From: Bacillus sp. OK048
Lineage (GTDB): Bacteria > Bacillota > Bacilli > Bacillales > Cytobacillaceae
NCBI RefSeq assembly: GCF_900103525.1
Contig: NZ_FNHN01000004.1
Span: 62,001-126,000 of the forward strand
DNA: 64,000 nt
Direction of reading: 5' to 3'
Below are positions 8,883-18,547 of this stretch, one piece after another. The notes below the pieces were generated by a model. It saw nothing but the letters and a program-made list of their open reading frames with translations, did not search any database and was not told where the DNA came from. The position numbers and the translations under genes are program-made. Within the stretch, counting starts at the first letter, position 1. The number at the start of each line of letters is the position of its first letter.

Positions 8883-10088
8883 TTATTCATATCTCAGTGC
8901 ATCAATCGGACTAAGTTTCGAGGCTTTGTTCGCAGGAAGTAATCCAAATATAATACCAATCAACGCAGAAAAGCTAACTCCAATTAAAACGATTAATGGA
9001 CTAATCGTAGCCGTAATGGGTGAGAATTGTGAAACAGCAATACTTCCAATCGAAGCTAGACCGATACCTATCAACCCGCCGATCGAGGTTAAGGTAATAG
9101 ACTCAATTAAAAACTGTAGAAGGATTTTCCTTCTTGTCGCACCAATGGCTTTTCGGAGTCCAATTTCTCTTGTTCTTTCCGTTACTGATACGAGCATGAT
9201 ATTCATAACACCAATCCCTCCGACCAAGAGAGAAATACCGGCAATACTCCCGATGAGTAACGTGAGTAAAGAAATAACTGTATTTAATTCTTTTTCATAA
9301 TCCGCAAAACTATTGGTTCTATACTGCCCATCCTCTAGCTTTTTGGTCTCCGTCAATGTTTCAGCAGCCAGTCTTCCTGTTTCAGAAATGTTTTCAGAGT
9401 CACTAGCAATGACCGACAATTGTTCGATTTCTCGATTACCAAACATCATTGAAATAACAGAACGCGGCATCAGCATTTCACCCGTTTCCTTATTTCGAAA
9501 TTGTTCAGGGAGCGGTGATTCATACACGCCCACAATCTTGTAAGGATTATCATTTAAATCTATAATTTCACCAATTGGATTTTCAGTTTCCTTAAAGAAC
9601 TTTTTCCTGGCGATGGTATCAATAAGGACTACCCGATTCAAACCATCATTATCTGCGACGTATAATGCCCTTCCTTCTACTACTTGAATGTCTCTTGCAG
9701 GAAAGAATTCCGCACCCACACCTGTAATTTGCATATCTCCTTGTACTTCATCATGCCTCATCATTCCCCAGCCTTGATTCGTTGCAAGCACAGCTTTAAC
9801 ACCCGGAACCTCTGCGAGCACTTGAACATCATCTGTGGTTAATTCAGGCTCCTGCCAAAACATTCCTTCCTCACCTTCAGGTGGCATGTATTCATAATAA
9901 ATTTGGATGGCATTCTTATCGGTTGCAAACAATTCATCGGTCATTTGTTTCTTCGTACCTTGTCCAATCGCAACAATAATGATGACAGCGGCCACACCAA
10001 TAATAATCCCCAGCATGGTTAAAATCGATCTAATCTTATGATTCCAGATGGACGAAAGGGCGATTTTAAAACTCTCCCAAATATTCAT
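8883..10088 (-). CDS. MacB/FtsX-type ABC transporter permease
   Basis: A 401-residue protein with one N-terminal membrane helix (SIWNHKIRSILTMLGIIIGV), a large extracytoplasmic domain (about residues 45-270) and three C-terminal helices including the loop RTREIGLRKAIGATRRKIL. This is the MacB_PCD plus FtsX topology of type VII ABC systems, which work as mechanotransmitters in export of peptides, macrolides or lipoproteins. The start overlaps the ATPase stop by 4 bases, and the membrane-fusion adaptor is encoded just upstream, so adaptor, ATPase and permease form one operon. In Gram-positives such sets often export antimicrobial peptides or toxins; the substrate here is unknown. Confidence 0.9.
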   Translation of the reverse strand: MNIWESFKIALSSIWNHKIRSILTMLGIIIGVAAVIIIVAIGQGTKKQMTDELFATDKNAIQIYYEYMPPEGEEGMFWQEPELTTDDVQVLAEVPGVKAVLATNQGWGMMRHDEVQGDMQITGVGAEFFPARDIQVVEGRALYVADNDGLNRVVLIDTIARKKFFKETENPIGEIIDLNDNPYKIVGVYESPLPEQFRNKETGEMLMPRSVISMMFGNREIEQLSVIASDSENISETGRLAAETLTETKKLEDGQYRTNSFADYEKELNTVISLLTLLIGSIAGISLLVGGIGVMNIMLVSVTERTREIGLRKAIGATRRKILLQFLIESITLTSIGGLIGIGLASIGSIAVSQFSPITATISPLIVLIGVSFSALIGIIFGLLPANKASKLSPIDALRYE

Positions 10089-10765
10089 GTCGTCACCCTC
10101 CGATCATTCGTTATCCTGCCATCTTTTATCGTAATAATCCTTTTAGCATATGCCGCAATTTCTTCTTCGTGGGTAATAATAATAACGGTTTTTCCTTCTT
10201 CATTGAGCTGTGAAAATAGTTTCATAATTTGACCGCTTGTTTGTGAATCAAGGGCTCCAGTCGGTTCATCTGCTAATAGAATGGTTGGGTTATTAACCAT
10301 TGCCCTAGCGATGGCAACACGCTGCTTCTGCCCTCCGGATAATTGATTAGGCAAATGCTTCATCCGGTCTCCTAAACCGACCTTTGTCAGCATGTTTTTC
10401 GCCCTCTCCGTTCTTTCCCGTTTGGAAACTCCAGCATATACAAGTGGAGCAGCCACATTTTTTATGGCATTGTCTCTTGGAAACATAAAGAATTGTTGAA
10501 AAACAAAACCAATGTGTTCATTCCTAAGCCGTGCAAGGGCACTTTCTTTTGCAGAGTCAATGTGTTGCCCGTTTAATTCAAATGTTCCCGAGGTTGGGTA
10601 ATCTAAAAACCCGATAATATTCATCAAAGTGGATTTTCCTGATCCGGATGGACCCATGATGGCAACAAACTCTCCATCTTCTATCGTCAAATCAATCCCA
10701 TGAAGGACAGGCACTTCTAATGGACCTTTCCCGTAAACTTTGGTAATGTTACTCAACTTCATCAA
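10085..10765 (-). CDS. MacB-type ABC transporter ATP-binding protein
   Basis: 226 residues with Walker [11 protein letters not shown]-loop [17 protein letters not shown], signature [15 protein letters not shown], Walker [14 protein letters not shown] and switch histidine IITHEEE. The LolD/MacB subfamily is recognised by the ADEPTGALD sequence and short length. The start overlaps the 3' end of the adaptor gene by 17 bases, and the 3' end overlaps the permease start by 4, so the operon is tightly coupled. A second Met immediately follows the first and could equally be the start. It powers the permease at 8883-10088. Confidence 0.9.
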   Translation of the reverse strand: MMKLSNITKVYGKGPLEVPVLHGIDLTIEDGEFVAIMGPSGSGKSTLMNIIGFLDYPTSGTFELNGQHIDSAKESALARLRNEHIGFVFQQFFMFPRDNAIKNVAAPLVYAGVSKRERTERAKNMLTKVGLGDRMKHLPNQLSGGQKQRVAIARAMVNNPTILLADEPTGALDSQTSGQIMKLFSQLNEEGKTVIIITHEEEIAAYAKRIITIKDGRITNDRRVTT

Positions 10766-11972
10766 ATGAAGTCACTTCCATTCCATCATGCATTTCTGGT
10801 GTTGGTGTAATAACAACAAGCTCCTCTGGCTTTACCCCATCCGTTACTTCTATGTAGGCATCGTTCATAACTCCAGTTTGAACTTCTCGTCTTTCAAGCT
10901 TCCCATCTATTAAAATATAAACAAATTTGATACCAGCTTCGTCTATTAACGCAGGATGTGGAATCGCAAGCTTTTTATCAGAACTGCCAGCTTTAATTTC
11001 TAAAGAAACATGGAAGCCTTGGCGCAACTCAGTGGTATCATCGGTAATGGTAACTTTAAATGGATACATGGTTACATTGCCGCCTCCACCGCCTCCGAAT
11101 TCTTCGCCACCGCCACCTTCGTTCGGGAATTGTGAAATAGATTCAACTGTACCGTTCCATTCACGATCTTTAAAGACTTTCGGCCGGATAATCACCTGCT
11201 GCCCTTGTTGGATTTTGACCGTATCAAATTCACTCATTGTCCCAATCACTTTAAATGGTTGACTGGAAATAATATGGATGATAGGTTCAGAGGCTCCTGT
11301 TTCCGTTTTTGCTACATTCTGATTAACCTTTACAATTATTCCATCCATTTTGCTAACAATCGTCATTTCTTTTTTTTGTACATTTAATTCTTTTATATGG
11401 TCGTCAGAGGAAGCAATTTCAGATTTAGTACTCTCATATTGCATCTCTAGTTGTACCTTTTCGTTCGAAAGCTGGTTAACGTCTTCTTGTGAAACAAGTT
11501 CTTCTGTGACACCTTCTGTTACAGGAGCCTGTGTGCCCAATTTCTTTTTCGCTTCAGCTAATCTCTTGGTAATATCAGCAATTTGGTTTTGTTCCGTTTT
11601 GCCTCTACTTTGTAACAAGTCTTTTTGACGAACTGCCTTATTAAGTTCATTATCTATTTTTGAAGAATCATAGACTACTAGAGGATCACCAGCTTTGACG
11701 GCTTGGTTTTCTACCACTTTAAATTCATTTATTTCCCCTTTTTCCGGTTCTAAAAAGACCTTCTGCTCACTTTCGGGGACAATTTTGCCCGTTACTAGTA
11801 TCGATTCTACCAATTCCTGTTCACTAACCTTTTGAACACTTATCCCCATTTCAACATTTTCATTCCCTGCAGTTTTTACATTTGTTTTTCCCAAAAAATA
11901 ATAACTACCCGTGCTGGCTATAATCAGTATTCCAACAATTGCTGCAACCCAAATCAAGATCTTTTTCTTCAC
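10749..11972 (-). CDS. Membrane-fusion (MacA/HlyD-like) adaptor protein
   Basis: 407 residues: an N-terminal membrane anchor (IWVAAIVGILIIASTGSYYFLG), then a split biotinyl-lipoyl-like domain, a coiled-coil hairpin (about residues 100-205, rich in Lys/Glu/Gln), and beta-barrel and membrane-proximal domains. Within the beta-barrel region lies a Gly-rich insertion with the runs GGGGEE and GGGGGGN (about residues 290-300), encoded by G-rich codons. It should sit on the outside of the membrane and cooperate with the downstream ATPase and permease. First gene of the three-gene operon. Confidence 0.88.
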   Translation of the reverse strand: MKKKILIWVAAIVGILIIASTGSYYFLGKTNVKTAGNENVEMGISVQKVSEQELVESILVTGKIVPESEQKVFLEPEKGEINEFKVVENQAVKAGDPLVVYDSSKIDNELNKAVRQKDLLQSRGKTEQNQIADITKRLAEAKKKLGTQAPVTEGVTEELVSQEDVNQLSNEKVQLEMQYESTKSEIASSDDHIKELNVQKKEMTIVSKMDGIIVKVNQNVAKTETGASEPIIHIISSQPFKVIGTMSEFDTVKIQQGQQVIIRPKVFKDREWNGTVESISQFPNEGGGGEEFGGGGGGNVTMYPFKVTITDDTTELRQGFHVSLEIKAGSSDKKLAIPHPALIDEAGIKFVYILIDGKLERREVQTGVMNDAYIEVTDGVKPEELVVITPTPEMHDGMEVTSFDEVE

Positions 11973-12080
11973 GATATACCCCCATAAATCTATTATTTTA
12001 TCATCTCTAACTATAACAATAATGGAAATATTTTCAACAAATATACTTTTATATTTCTAGTTTCTAATCGAATTGACACG

Positions 12081-12117
12081 CGACAAAAGACCTTCCTAAA
12101 CGAAAGGTCTTTTGTGG
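12081..12117 (-). terminator. Terminator hairpin after selO
   Basis: ACAAAAGACCTT (12083-12094) pairs with AAGGTCTTTTGT (12104-12115). On the minus strand the descending arm itself supplies the U-rich stretch. It lies about 50 bp past the selO stop. Confidence 0.65.
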
Positions 12118-12161
12118 TGTGTTATTATTTCTAAATTATAATTAAGTCTAATTTCACCAGA

Positions 12162-13631
12162 TCAAGTACCACAAAAGGTCTGATATGGACGAATAGAAGG
12201 TGCAGGCAACGAGCAGTATTCACTCTGTTCCGGAGCGTATGAATAGGGATTTGATAGAACTTTCAGGAGACGCTCCATCACGCTGTAATCTCCACTATTT
12301 ACTGCCGCCTCCAGTGCCTCTTCTACTCGGTGATTTCGAGGGATTACCCCAGGATTGCTGTTCTTCATTAACTGGATTCGTGCTTCCTTCGATTCCAGCT
12401 GTCTGCTAAGTCTTGTCTGCCATAGCTGATGCCACTCTGTGAATTCCGATATTCCATGCAGAACTAATTCTCTTGTTGAATCAGTCGTTAACGCTCTGAA
12501 TGTATTGGTATAGTCGGCACCATGCTTCTCCATTATTTTGAGTAGGCTTTCAACAAGAGATGCATCCTCTTCCTCTTCATTAAAAAATCCTAGTTTCGCT
12601 CTCATTCCCTTAAGGAAGTTCGATTTAAATAAACCAGCAAATTCAGAAAGCTTTTCCTGTGCAAGCGTGACAGCCTGTTCTTGATCCACATGGAGCAGCG
12701 GCAACAGGGATTCTGCTAACCGTGCAAGATTCCAAACGCCAATATTCGGTTGATTTCCAAAAGCATATCGTCCTTGTCTATCAATGGAACTGAACACTGT
12801 GGCTGGATTATAGGTATCCATGAAAGCACAAGGTCCATAATCAATGGTTTCTCCACTTATCGTCATGTTATCAGTGTTCATCACTCCGTGAATAAAGCCA
12901 ACCAGCTGCCATTTTGCAATCAGCGCCGCCTGGCTTTTGATCACTTCCCGAAGCAGGGAAAGATATCGATTTTCATCCTCTTCAATTTCAGGATAATGGC
13001 GTTTTATCGCATAGTCTGCAAGTTCCTTTAGTTCTTCAGCGGTCCCCCCGCCTGCAGCATATTGGAAGGTTCCGACACGCAGATGGCTGGCAGCCACACG
13101 AGTTAGTATGGCACCGGAAAGTTTGGTTTCACGGATAATAGGCTCACCGGTAGTTACTACTGCTAAACTTCGGGTGGTAGGGATACCAAGTGCATACATT
13201 GCTTCACTGATAATGTATTCTCGCAGCATCGGACCCAGTGCAGCTCGGCCATCGCCACCGCGGGAGTATGGCGTTCTCCCAGGACCCTTTAGCTGAATAT
13301 CAAAACGCTCACCTTTTGGTGTAATCTGCTCCCCAAGCAATATAGCTCGACCATCACCTAACATCGTAAAATGCCCAAATTGATGTCCCGCATATGCTTG
13401 AGCTAAAGGAGAGGCACCATCTGGTATTTTATTACCAGCAAATACCGCTGTACCATCTTCGCTTTGCAAATCCTTTAACTTCAGCCCTAATGACGTTGCC
13501 AATGGTTCGTTGAGAATGATTAATTTGGGTGAACGAACAGGCGTTGGATTCTGACTTGTAAAAAATGTTTTCGGCAGACGAGCATAGCTGTTATCAAGGT
13601 TCCAACCCGTTTCGATGAATTCTTTTGTCAT
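12162..13631 (-). CDS. selO: Protein adenylyltransferase SelO (YdiU family)
   Basis: 489 residues. Family hallmarks are present: [12 protein letters not shown] (about residues 78-89), [52 protein letters not shown], then [20 protein letters not shown], which carries the active-site Asn/Asp residues of this pseudokinase fold. SelO uses an inverted ATP to transfer AMP to Ser/Thr/Tyr of target proteins, a redox-linked response in characterised homologues. The C-terminus is FCGT; the Cys occupies the place of the selenocysteine near the end of some homologues. An AGAGGATACA ribosome binding site precedes the ATG. Monocistronic. Confidence 0.93.
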   Translation of the reverse strand: MTKEFIETGWNLDNSYARLPKTFFTSQNPTPVRSPKLIILNEPLATSLGLKLKDLQSEDGTAVFAGNKIPDGASPLAQAYAGHQFGHFTMLGDGRAILLGEQITPKGERFDIQLKGPGRTPYSRGGDGRAALGPMLREYIISEAMYALGIPTTRSLAVVTTGEPIIRETKLSGAILTRVAASHLRVGTFQYAAGGGTAEELKELADYAIKRHYPEIEEDENRYLSLLREVIKSQAALIAKWQLVGFIHGVMNTDNMTISGETIDYGPCAFMDTYNPATVFSSIDRQGRYAFGNQPNIGVWNLARLAESLLPLLHVDQEQAVTLAQEKLSEFAGLFKSNFLKGMRAKLGFFNEEEEDASLVESLLKIMEKHGADYTNTFRALTTDSTRELVLHGISEFTEWHQLWQTRLSRQLESKEARIQLMKNSNPGVIPRNHRVEEALEAAVNSGDYSVMERLLKVLSNPYSYAPEQSEYCSLPAPSIRPYQTFCGT

Positions 13632-13767
13632 TGTATCCTCTTTTCTCTTTTTGTCTTTTTACTTACTAGATTATCCATTTACTATAACTTTATCTTCATA
13701 CCGTTTTTTTAAAAATAAGGCTGTGTTAAAGGTAAATGTTGATTTCACTCAATTTGAAAAATAGGCG

Positions 13768-13947
13768 GGGAATTCCGCTTATTTCGGGAAATTCCCATAT
13801 TTCCCTTAAAATAAGCGGAGTTTTTCCGGTTATACGTTCCAAATCGATGGCTTTTGTCTTATTGTGAACAGTTAGTCGGAATATCTCCGCTTATATCTGC
13901 TCCTTAAGCCTCCACTATCGACATTAGCCGGAAATTCTCCGCTTAAA
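13768..13947. repeat. Cluster of four short intergenic repeats (CGGAAwwTCTCCGCTTA type)
   Basis: The gap between selO and the GGDEF-EAL gene contains three related copies on the plus strand: around 13768-13784 (degenerate), 13876-13894 (CGGAATATCTCCGCTTAT) and 13929-13945 (CGGAAATTCTCCGCTTA). A fourth lies in opposite orientation at 13812-13832 (AAGCGGAGTTTTTCCGGTTAT). Copies are 30-60 bp apart and contain small internal complementarity (CGGA/TCCG). The segment has no ORF and resembles a dispersed Bacillaceae intergenic repeat; I cannot confirm copy number elsewhere. Confidence 0.6.
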
Positions 13948-14065
13948 AATTTTACTACACGAAAATCAACAATGAATAATAACAGAGCCTAAAATAAAAA
14001 GACCATAAGAAGATGTTCACTTCTCCCCTTCCCCAAGTTGTAGGACTCTCATCTGTCCTTTTATA

Positions 14066-16927
14066 TCATTTTTTGTCAGACTTTTGTGGGGTTTTTATTG
14101 TCCGTTTCTTTAACAGTGCAGCGAACTCGTTGGCAGGGACCGGTTTAGAATATAAATATCCTTGAATAGTGTCGCATTTATATTCCTTTAATATTTCCTG
14201 TTGTTCGACTGTTTCTACACCTTCAGCAACTACATCCATATTCAGATGATGGGCTAATTCGATAATCGTCTTTGTAATAAAATTTGAACCTTCACTATCT
14301 GTTAGCCGTAAACCATTAATAAAGGATTGATCCATTTTTAAAGTATCTATCTTCCCTTTAAATTTCATCAAATAGGAGAGAGAGGAATAGCCTGTACCAA
14401 AATCATCAAGCGAGATTCGGATTCCAATATTTCTCAATTCATCTAAAACAGAGAGTACCACTTCTTCATTCGCTAGGAGAAAGGATTCAGTTATTTCAAT
14501 TTCTAAGTATTTGGGATCGAGCGCAGTTTTCGCTAATATTCTCCCAATATTTACAAGTAAGTCCTTTTCTAGAAAACGATGGGCTGATGCGTTAACGGAT
14601 ATTGGTATCGCTGGTAAGCCAGCATCTTGCCATTCTTTATTTTGGATGCATGCTTTTTCTTTTACCCATTTTCCAATATCTTTAATAATCCCTGTCTCTT
14701 CTGCCAAAGGAATAAACTCTCTAGGGGAAATCAACCCCAACTTTGGATGATTCCAACGAACAAGAGCTTCTGCACCCACAATCTGGTTCGTCCTAACATG
14801 AATTTTAGGCTGATAATATAATTCCAATTGATTTAATTCCAACACTTTTCGCAAATCTGACTCTAGTGTCAATAGTTTATAGGAGTCTGCATCCATGGAA
14901 GAAGTATAGATATGATAGGTATTCCGTCCTTTATCTTTTGCTTTATAGAGGGCTGAATCAGCGTGCATTAAAATTGTTTTAGAATCCTCTCCATCATTTG
15001 GAAAGATACTGATCCCAATGCTTGCTGTAACAAATAGCTCATACTTCTGAATAAAAAATGGATCTTCCAAAGACTTTATCATATTTTTGGAATACTCGAT
15101 AACCCGGTTTATATCGTTGATATTAGGTAATAGAACAGCAAATTCGTCTCCGCCTAATCTGGCAAGTACATCATTTTCTCCAAGAAGTTCTTTTATTCTA
15201 GTTGATATTTTTTTTAATAATAGGTCCCCAACAGAATGACCTAGTGTATCATTAATATACTTAAACCGATCCAAATCTATATACATGACAGCTAATTTCG
15301 ACTGTAAAGTTTTGCTAACATCTAAGGATCGTTCTAATTTTTCCTGGAATAACCTTCTGTTTGGAAGGTCGGTCAAAGGATCATGATAGGCCAAAAATTT
15401 ATTTAAATCCTCTGTTTTTTTCCGTTCAGTAACATCTTGAAGTGTCCCTACAATTGTTGGTCGGTTATTTTCAAAATAAACCTTTTTTGAATGGGCTTCT
15501 ATATCGATTAGTACCCCATCTTTCCGTACCATTCTAAAAGAATGATCAACCCCGTCTTCTCCATTTTTCAAGTGATCAAAAATAGATTTCTGACTACGTT
15601 GGTCATCTGGATGAATATAATTCCAAATACGTAATTTCTCAGTAAACCCTTCACCCAAAATTTGATAAAATTTACGATTGCCATAACTAATATGACCATC
15701 TTCTTCAATAATATAGAGTCCAATGAAGGCCTGCTCTACCATACTTTTAAATTTTAACTCAGTCCGAGTTAGCTCTACTTCAATTTTCTTTGCTTCTGTT
15801 ACGTCTGTAGCGATTAGGAACATTCCTATCACTCTGCCATTAACGAATGCTGGTATACCTTCGATAAGAATTTGAATGGGTATTCCTGTTTTATGTAAAA
15901 ATACTGTATTCTCCTGTTTTTGGTCACCAGAAAGAACGGTTTTTATAAATGACTTAAATTTTGAAATCTCACTTGAAGGAATAAATCGTTCCACTGAACT
16001 CAAAACGATTTCTTTATTTGAATATCCAAGAGCTTCTAAAAATTGATCATTCGTCTTTACTATGTCCCCATTCGTATCAACAAAGAAAACCATACCGAGG
16101 TTATTTTCAAACAGTGAACGGTAAAATTGATCAGAGTCAACTAATTGATGTGCTAATATAAGATCCGAGATTTTCCGATTTTTAATATCTTGAATCATAC
16201 CAAAAAAGCCTTCTGGAAATCCGTTTTGATCAAGAATAATCTCTGCCGTTTCGTATACGTAACGGATCGTTTGATCACTTCTAAGTATTTTATATTCTAA
16301 TTCATATCCAGATTTAGTCTTAATGGCATTTTGAATCGTATTATTTACTACATCACGATCGGAAGGATGAACGTAATGTAATAATTCATCAAGTGTAATT
16401 GGCTTATTTTTTGCTTCATTCATTTCAAAAAAGTGAGGTAATTGCTTAGAAGCCTGATGTTGATCATTAACGACATCATAGTAAAAATGACAAATATCAT
16501 TCATGTCATCGAACGTGGCCAGGTTCTTTTTTAACAGTGCTTCTTCTTTTTCCTGTCTTTTTAATTCTGTAATATCTTTTACTATTACAATTATATTAGT
16601 TTCAACAGGAAATAATGTTACGTTAATGTCAATGATCCTCTCGTCCTTACATCTGCCTAAGGTATCGAATGATTGCATCTTGCCTAAGATGGCTTTAGAT
16701 AAAAATTGTTTTTGTTCAGAGGATTCATATTGTATAAAAACATCTAAAAAGGGTTTATCAAAATCGTCCTTATTATATCCAAATTGTTTAGCGAATGCTT
16801 GGTTATATGTAATAAGGTTACCGTTCCGATCTAATTTGATAATCGAGTTTAAATGGTCATAAATTTCCGAATTCAAGTTTATTTCATCCATAAATTGTTC
16901 CTCTGTCCTCTCAGGATATCTTTTCAT
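14066..16927 (-). CDS. Multi-PAS GGDEF-EAL protein (c-di-GMP turnover)
   Basis: 953 residues without obvious membrane helices. Four PAS-like sensor domains fill about residues 20-510, each with the typical S/T-box end (for example VGTLQDVTERKKTEDLNKFL just before the cyclase). A diguanylate cyclase domain follows with intact LARLGGDEFAVLLP (about 590), then a phosphodiesterase domain with intact GAEALVRW (about 720), EITES, DDFGTGYSSL (about 845) and AEGVET (about 899). Both catalytic halves therefore look competent. The annotated ATG has AGGAG 11-12 bases upstream; Met13 (MDEINLNS) is preceded by AGAGGAACAATTT and is an equally good start. It is alone in its transcription unit. Confidence 0.92.
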   Translation of the reverse strand: MKRYPERTEEQFMDEINLNSEIYDHLNSIIKLDRNGNLITYNQAFAKQFGYNKDDFDKPFLDVFIQYESSEQKQFLSKAILGKMQSFDTLGRCKDERIIDINVTLFPVETNIIVIVKDITELKRQEKEEALLKKNLATFDDMNDICHFYYDVVNDQHQASKQLPHFFEMNEAKNKPITLDELLHYVHPSDRDVVNNTIQNAIKTKSGYELEYKILRSDQTIRYVYETAEIILDQNGFPEGFFGMIQDIKNRKISDLILAHQLVDSDQFYRSLFENNLGMVFFVDTNGDIVKTNDQFLEALGYSNKEIVLSSVERFIPSSEISKFKSFIKTVLSGDQKQENTVFLHKTGIPIQILIEGIPAFVNGRVIGMFLIATDVTEAKKIEVELTRTELKFKSMVEQAFIGLYIIEEDGHISYGNRKFYQILGEGFTEKLRIWNYIHPDDQRSQKSIFDHLKNGEDGVDHSFRMVRKDGVLIDIEAHSKKVYFENNRPTIVGTLQDVTERKKTEDLNKFLAYHDPLTDLPNRRLFQEKLERSLDVSKTLQSKLAVMYIDLDRFKYINDTLGHSVGDLLLKKISTRIKELLGENDVLARLGGDEFAVLLPNINDINRVIEYSKNMIKSLEDPFFIQKYELFVTASIGISIFPNDGEDSKTILMHADSALYKAKDKGRNTYHIYTSSMDADSYKLLTLESDLRKVLELNQLELYYQPKIHVRTNQIVGAEALVRWNHPKLGLISPREFIPLAEETGIIKDIGKWVKEKACIQNKEWQDAGLPAIPISVNASAHRFLEKDLLVNIGRILAKTALDPKYLEIEITESFLLANEEVVLSVLDELRNIGIRISLDDFGTGYSSLSYLMKFKGKIDTLKMDQSFINGLRLTDSEGSNFITKTIIELAHHLNMDVVAEGVETVEQQEILKEYKCDTIQGYLYSKPVPANEFAALLKKRTIKTPQKSDKK

Positions 16928-17244
16928 TCTATAGATTATCTCCTAACTTATAATAGAATATAGTTATTCTTCAGTTAGATAAAAAATCATCGTATATATT
17001 CTTGTTAGCCCATCAGGCTTCCTCGTCGTTTGATAGGGTTTTTCCTACAGTCTCAAAAGTTTTTGTGCACCTTACATATTTCGACATTTTGAGGAGGTAT
17101 TCCTTTATTTTATAGGAAATTACAGTGAATTTGAAACCAGGGCTAATTTTTCTAAATAGATAGAAAATGCTATGATACCAGTGATTACGTTTTTGTTACG
17201 TTAACCAATGAAGTTATAATACCAACCCCTCCTGAGGTGATGTT
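16928..17244. other. Divergent intergenic region with one hairpin
   Basis: These 317 bp separate the minus-strand GGDEF-EAL gene from the plus-strand DUF4085-like gene and should hold both promoters. CCCATCA (17009-17015) can pair with TGATAGGG (17031-17038), followed by TTTTT on the plus strand. That looks like a weak terminator, or a stem in the 5' leader of the minus-strand gene. No protein-coding ORF or known riboswitch consensus was recognised. Confidence 0.4.
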
Positions 17245-18441
17245 ATGTGGAATCTATCGAAAGAAGTGAAAGAAAAATTCCTAAAATGTACTACTCTACC
17301 CATTCATGAATCAGATGAAGACTGGGAATATGCATTAAGGGATGCAAAAGAAGAAGGTGAAGATCTCATTGCGCGTTTAAAAGAGGAGCTTGAAGAAGTA
17401 AAAGACGAATTGTTACGCATCTTGCCTAACCGTTTCATTCATTACGTAGATAATGGAACATTAAATCAACCGACATTACCAAAAACAGTGCGGGAAGATT
17501 ACTTACAATGGGTGCAAGAAGCATACAAGAAATTCGAGCAAATTTTAGATGCTGCATATGAAAATACGAAGCAGAGCGTTACATTTTTATCCTCTGCGGT
17601 TCAGGATGTCTTTGCGGAAAGTTTGCATGATTCAACGATTGAGCGAATTGAACGAGAAGGGGATACGCTTCATCTTTACATTAATACAGATGGCGGTTTT
17701 TCATCGAAGTCACATGTTCACTTCATTTTTCAAAATGTTAAAGCGGAACAAGTTGATGAACCAATACAAGTTGGCCAATGGTTAATTTACTACGAGTTAC
17801 AGAAAACGGTTGATGGGTTTGCGTTCCGCGTGTTGTTTGATTGTCCGGATTCAGAGTGGACAATTACACTGAAGAGCATGGATGCCGAGTATTATTATCG
17901 TCCTGTTACATATGCGACAATGAATGATGAAGGAAAGGTTGAAGAGACATCATTTGCAGACTATGTTTCACAGTTAAATCCAGATTATCGTTATTGGTTG
18001 ATAACACCGCATGTGACCTGTGCCATCAAAACATTATCAGAGAATATGACATTAGAAAACGGAAAGATTGAATTCGGACAAAATGAAATGGTTGTTATCA
18101 CAGGGAATGAACGTTTTACCTATAAATTAGAAGAATACAATCCAATTAAGTTCATTTATACGGACGTATACGAAGATCCTTATGCACATTTTAGTGAACC
18201 TGTGCCAAGAGAAGAAATCGAAGCTGCTGCCTTTAGTGATGAGTTAGAATTACAAGTGCGGGCCTGGAATACCATGTATGCAAATCCCGAAGAACTAGCA
18301 GAGATTATCAATCGCGTATTATCGAAAATGGAGATTACGGACGAAAATGAAATGATAGTTAGCGTTTATGCTAATCATTTTTATAAAAGGGGGATTTTGA
18401 CAGAAGAAGTCGTCGAACTGTATCACAAGTTTATTGATTAG
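17245..18441 (+). CDS. DUF4085-like protein of unknown function
   Basis: 398 residues, soluble, acidic. It opens MWNLSKEVKEKF, continues with a charged coiled-coil-like helix (about residues 28-60, Lys/Glu rich), a segment ILPNRFIHYVDNGTLNQP, and a middle beta-rich part with LHDSTIERIERE and LHLYINTDGGF. This order resembles the DUF4085 family common in Bacillus, but I assign it from memory of the layout, not from a search. The C-terminal 180 residues are all-alpha/beta with no catalytic motif that I recognise. It starts behind CCTGAGGTGATGTT, has no close neighbours on its strand, and ends at a terminator shared with the convergent reductase gene. Confidence 0.65.
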   Translation: MWNLSKEVKEKFLKCTTLPIHESDEDWEYALRDAKEEGEDLIARLKEELEEVKDELLRILPNRFIHYVDNGTLNQPTLPKTVREDYLQWVQEAYKKFEQILDAAYENTKQSVTFLSSAVQDVFAESLHDSTIERIEREGDTLHLYINTDGGFSSKSHVHFIFQNVKAEQVDEPIQVGQWLIYYELQKTVDGFAFRVLFDCPDSEWTITLKSMDAEYYYRPVTYATMNDEGKVEETSFADYVSQLNPDYRYWLITPHVTCAIKTLSENMTLENGKIEFGQNEMVVITGNERFTYKLEEYNPIKFIYTDVYEDPYAHFSEPVPREEIEAAAFSDELELQVRAWNTMYANPEELAEIINRVLSKMEITDENEMIVSVYANHFYKRGILTEEVVELYHKFID

Positions 18442-18476
18442 CTACATATTTTACGGATGAATAATCTGATTGAATA

Positions 18477-18510
18477 GAAGCCCTTCGAACCAACCGGAAC
18501 GAAGGGCTTC
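18477..18510. terminator. Bidirectional terminator between convergent genes
   Basis: GAAGCCCTTCG (18477-18487) pairs perfectly with CGAAGGGCTTC (18500-18510). It lies 36 bp after the plus-strand DUF4085-like stop and 38 bp after the minus-strand reductase stop, so it can serve both. Flanking U-tracts are modest. Confidence 0.7.
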
Positions 18511-18547
18511 ATTCTAAAAAGCTTCAAATCTCTCTATACTTAAAGCC

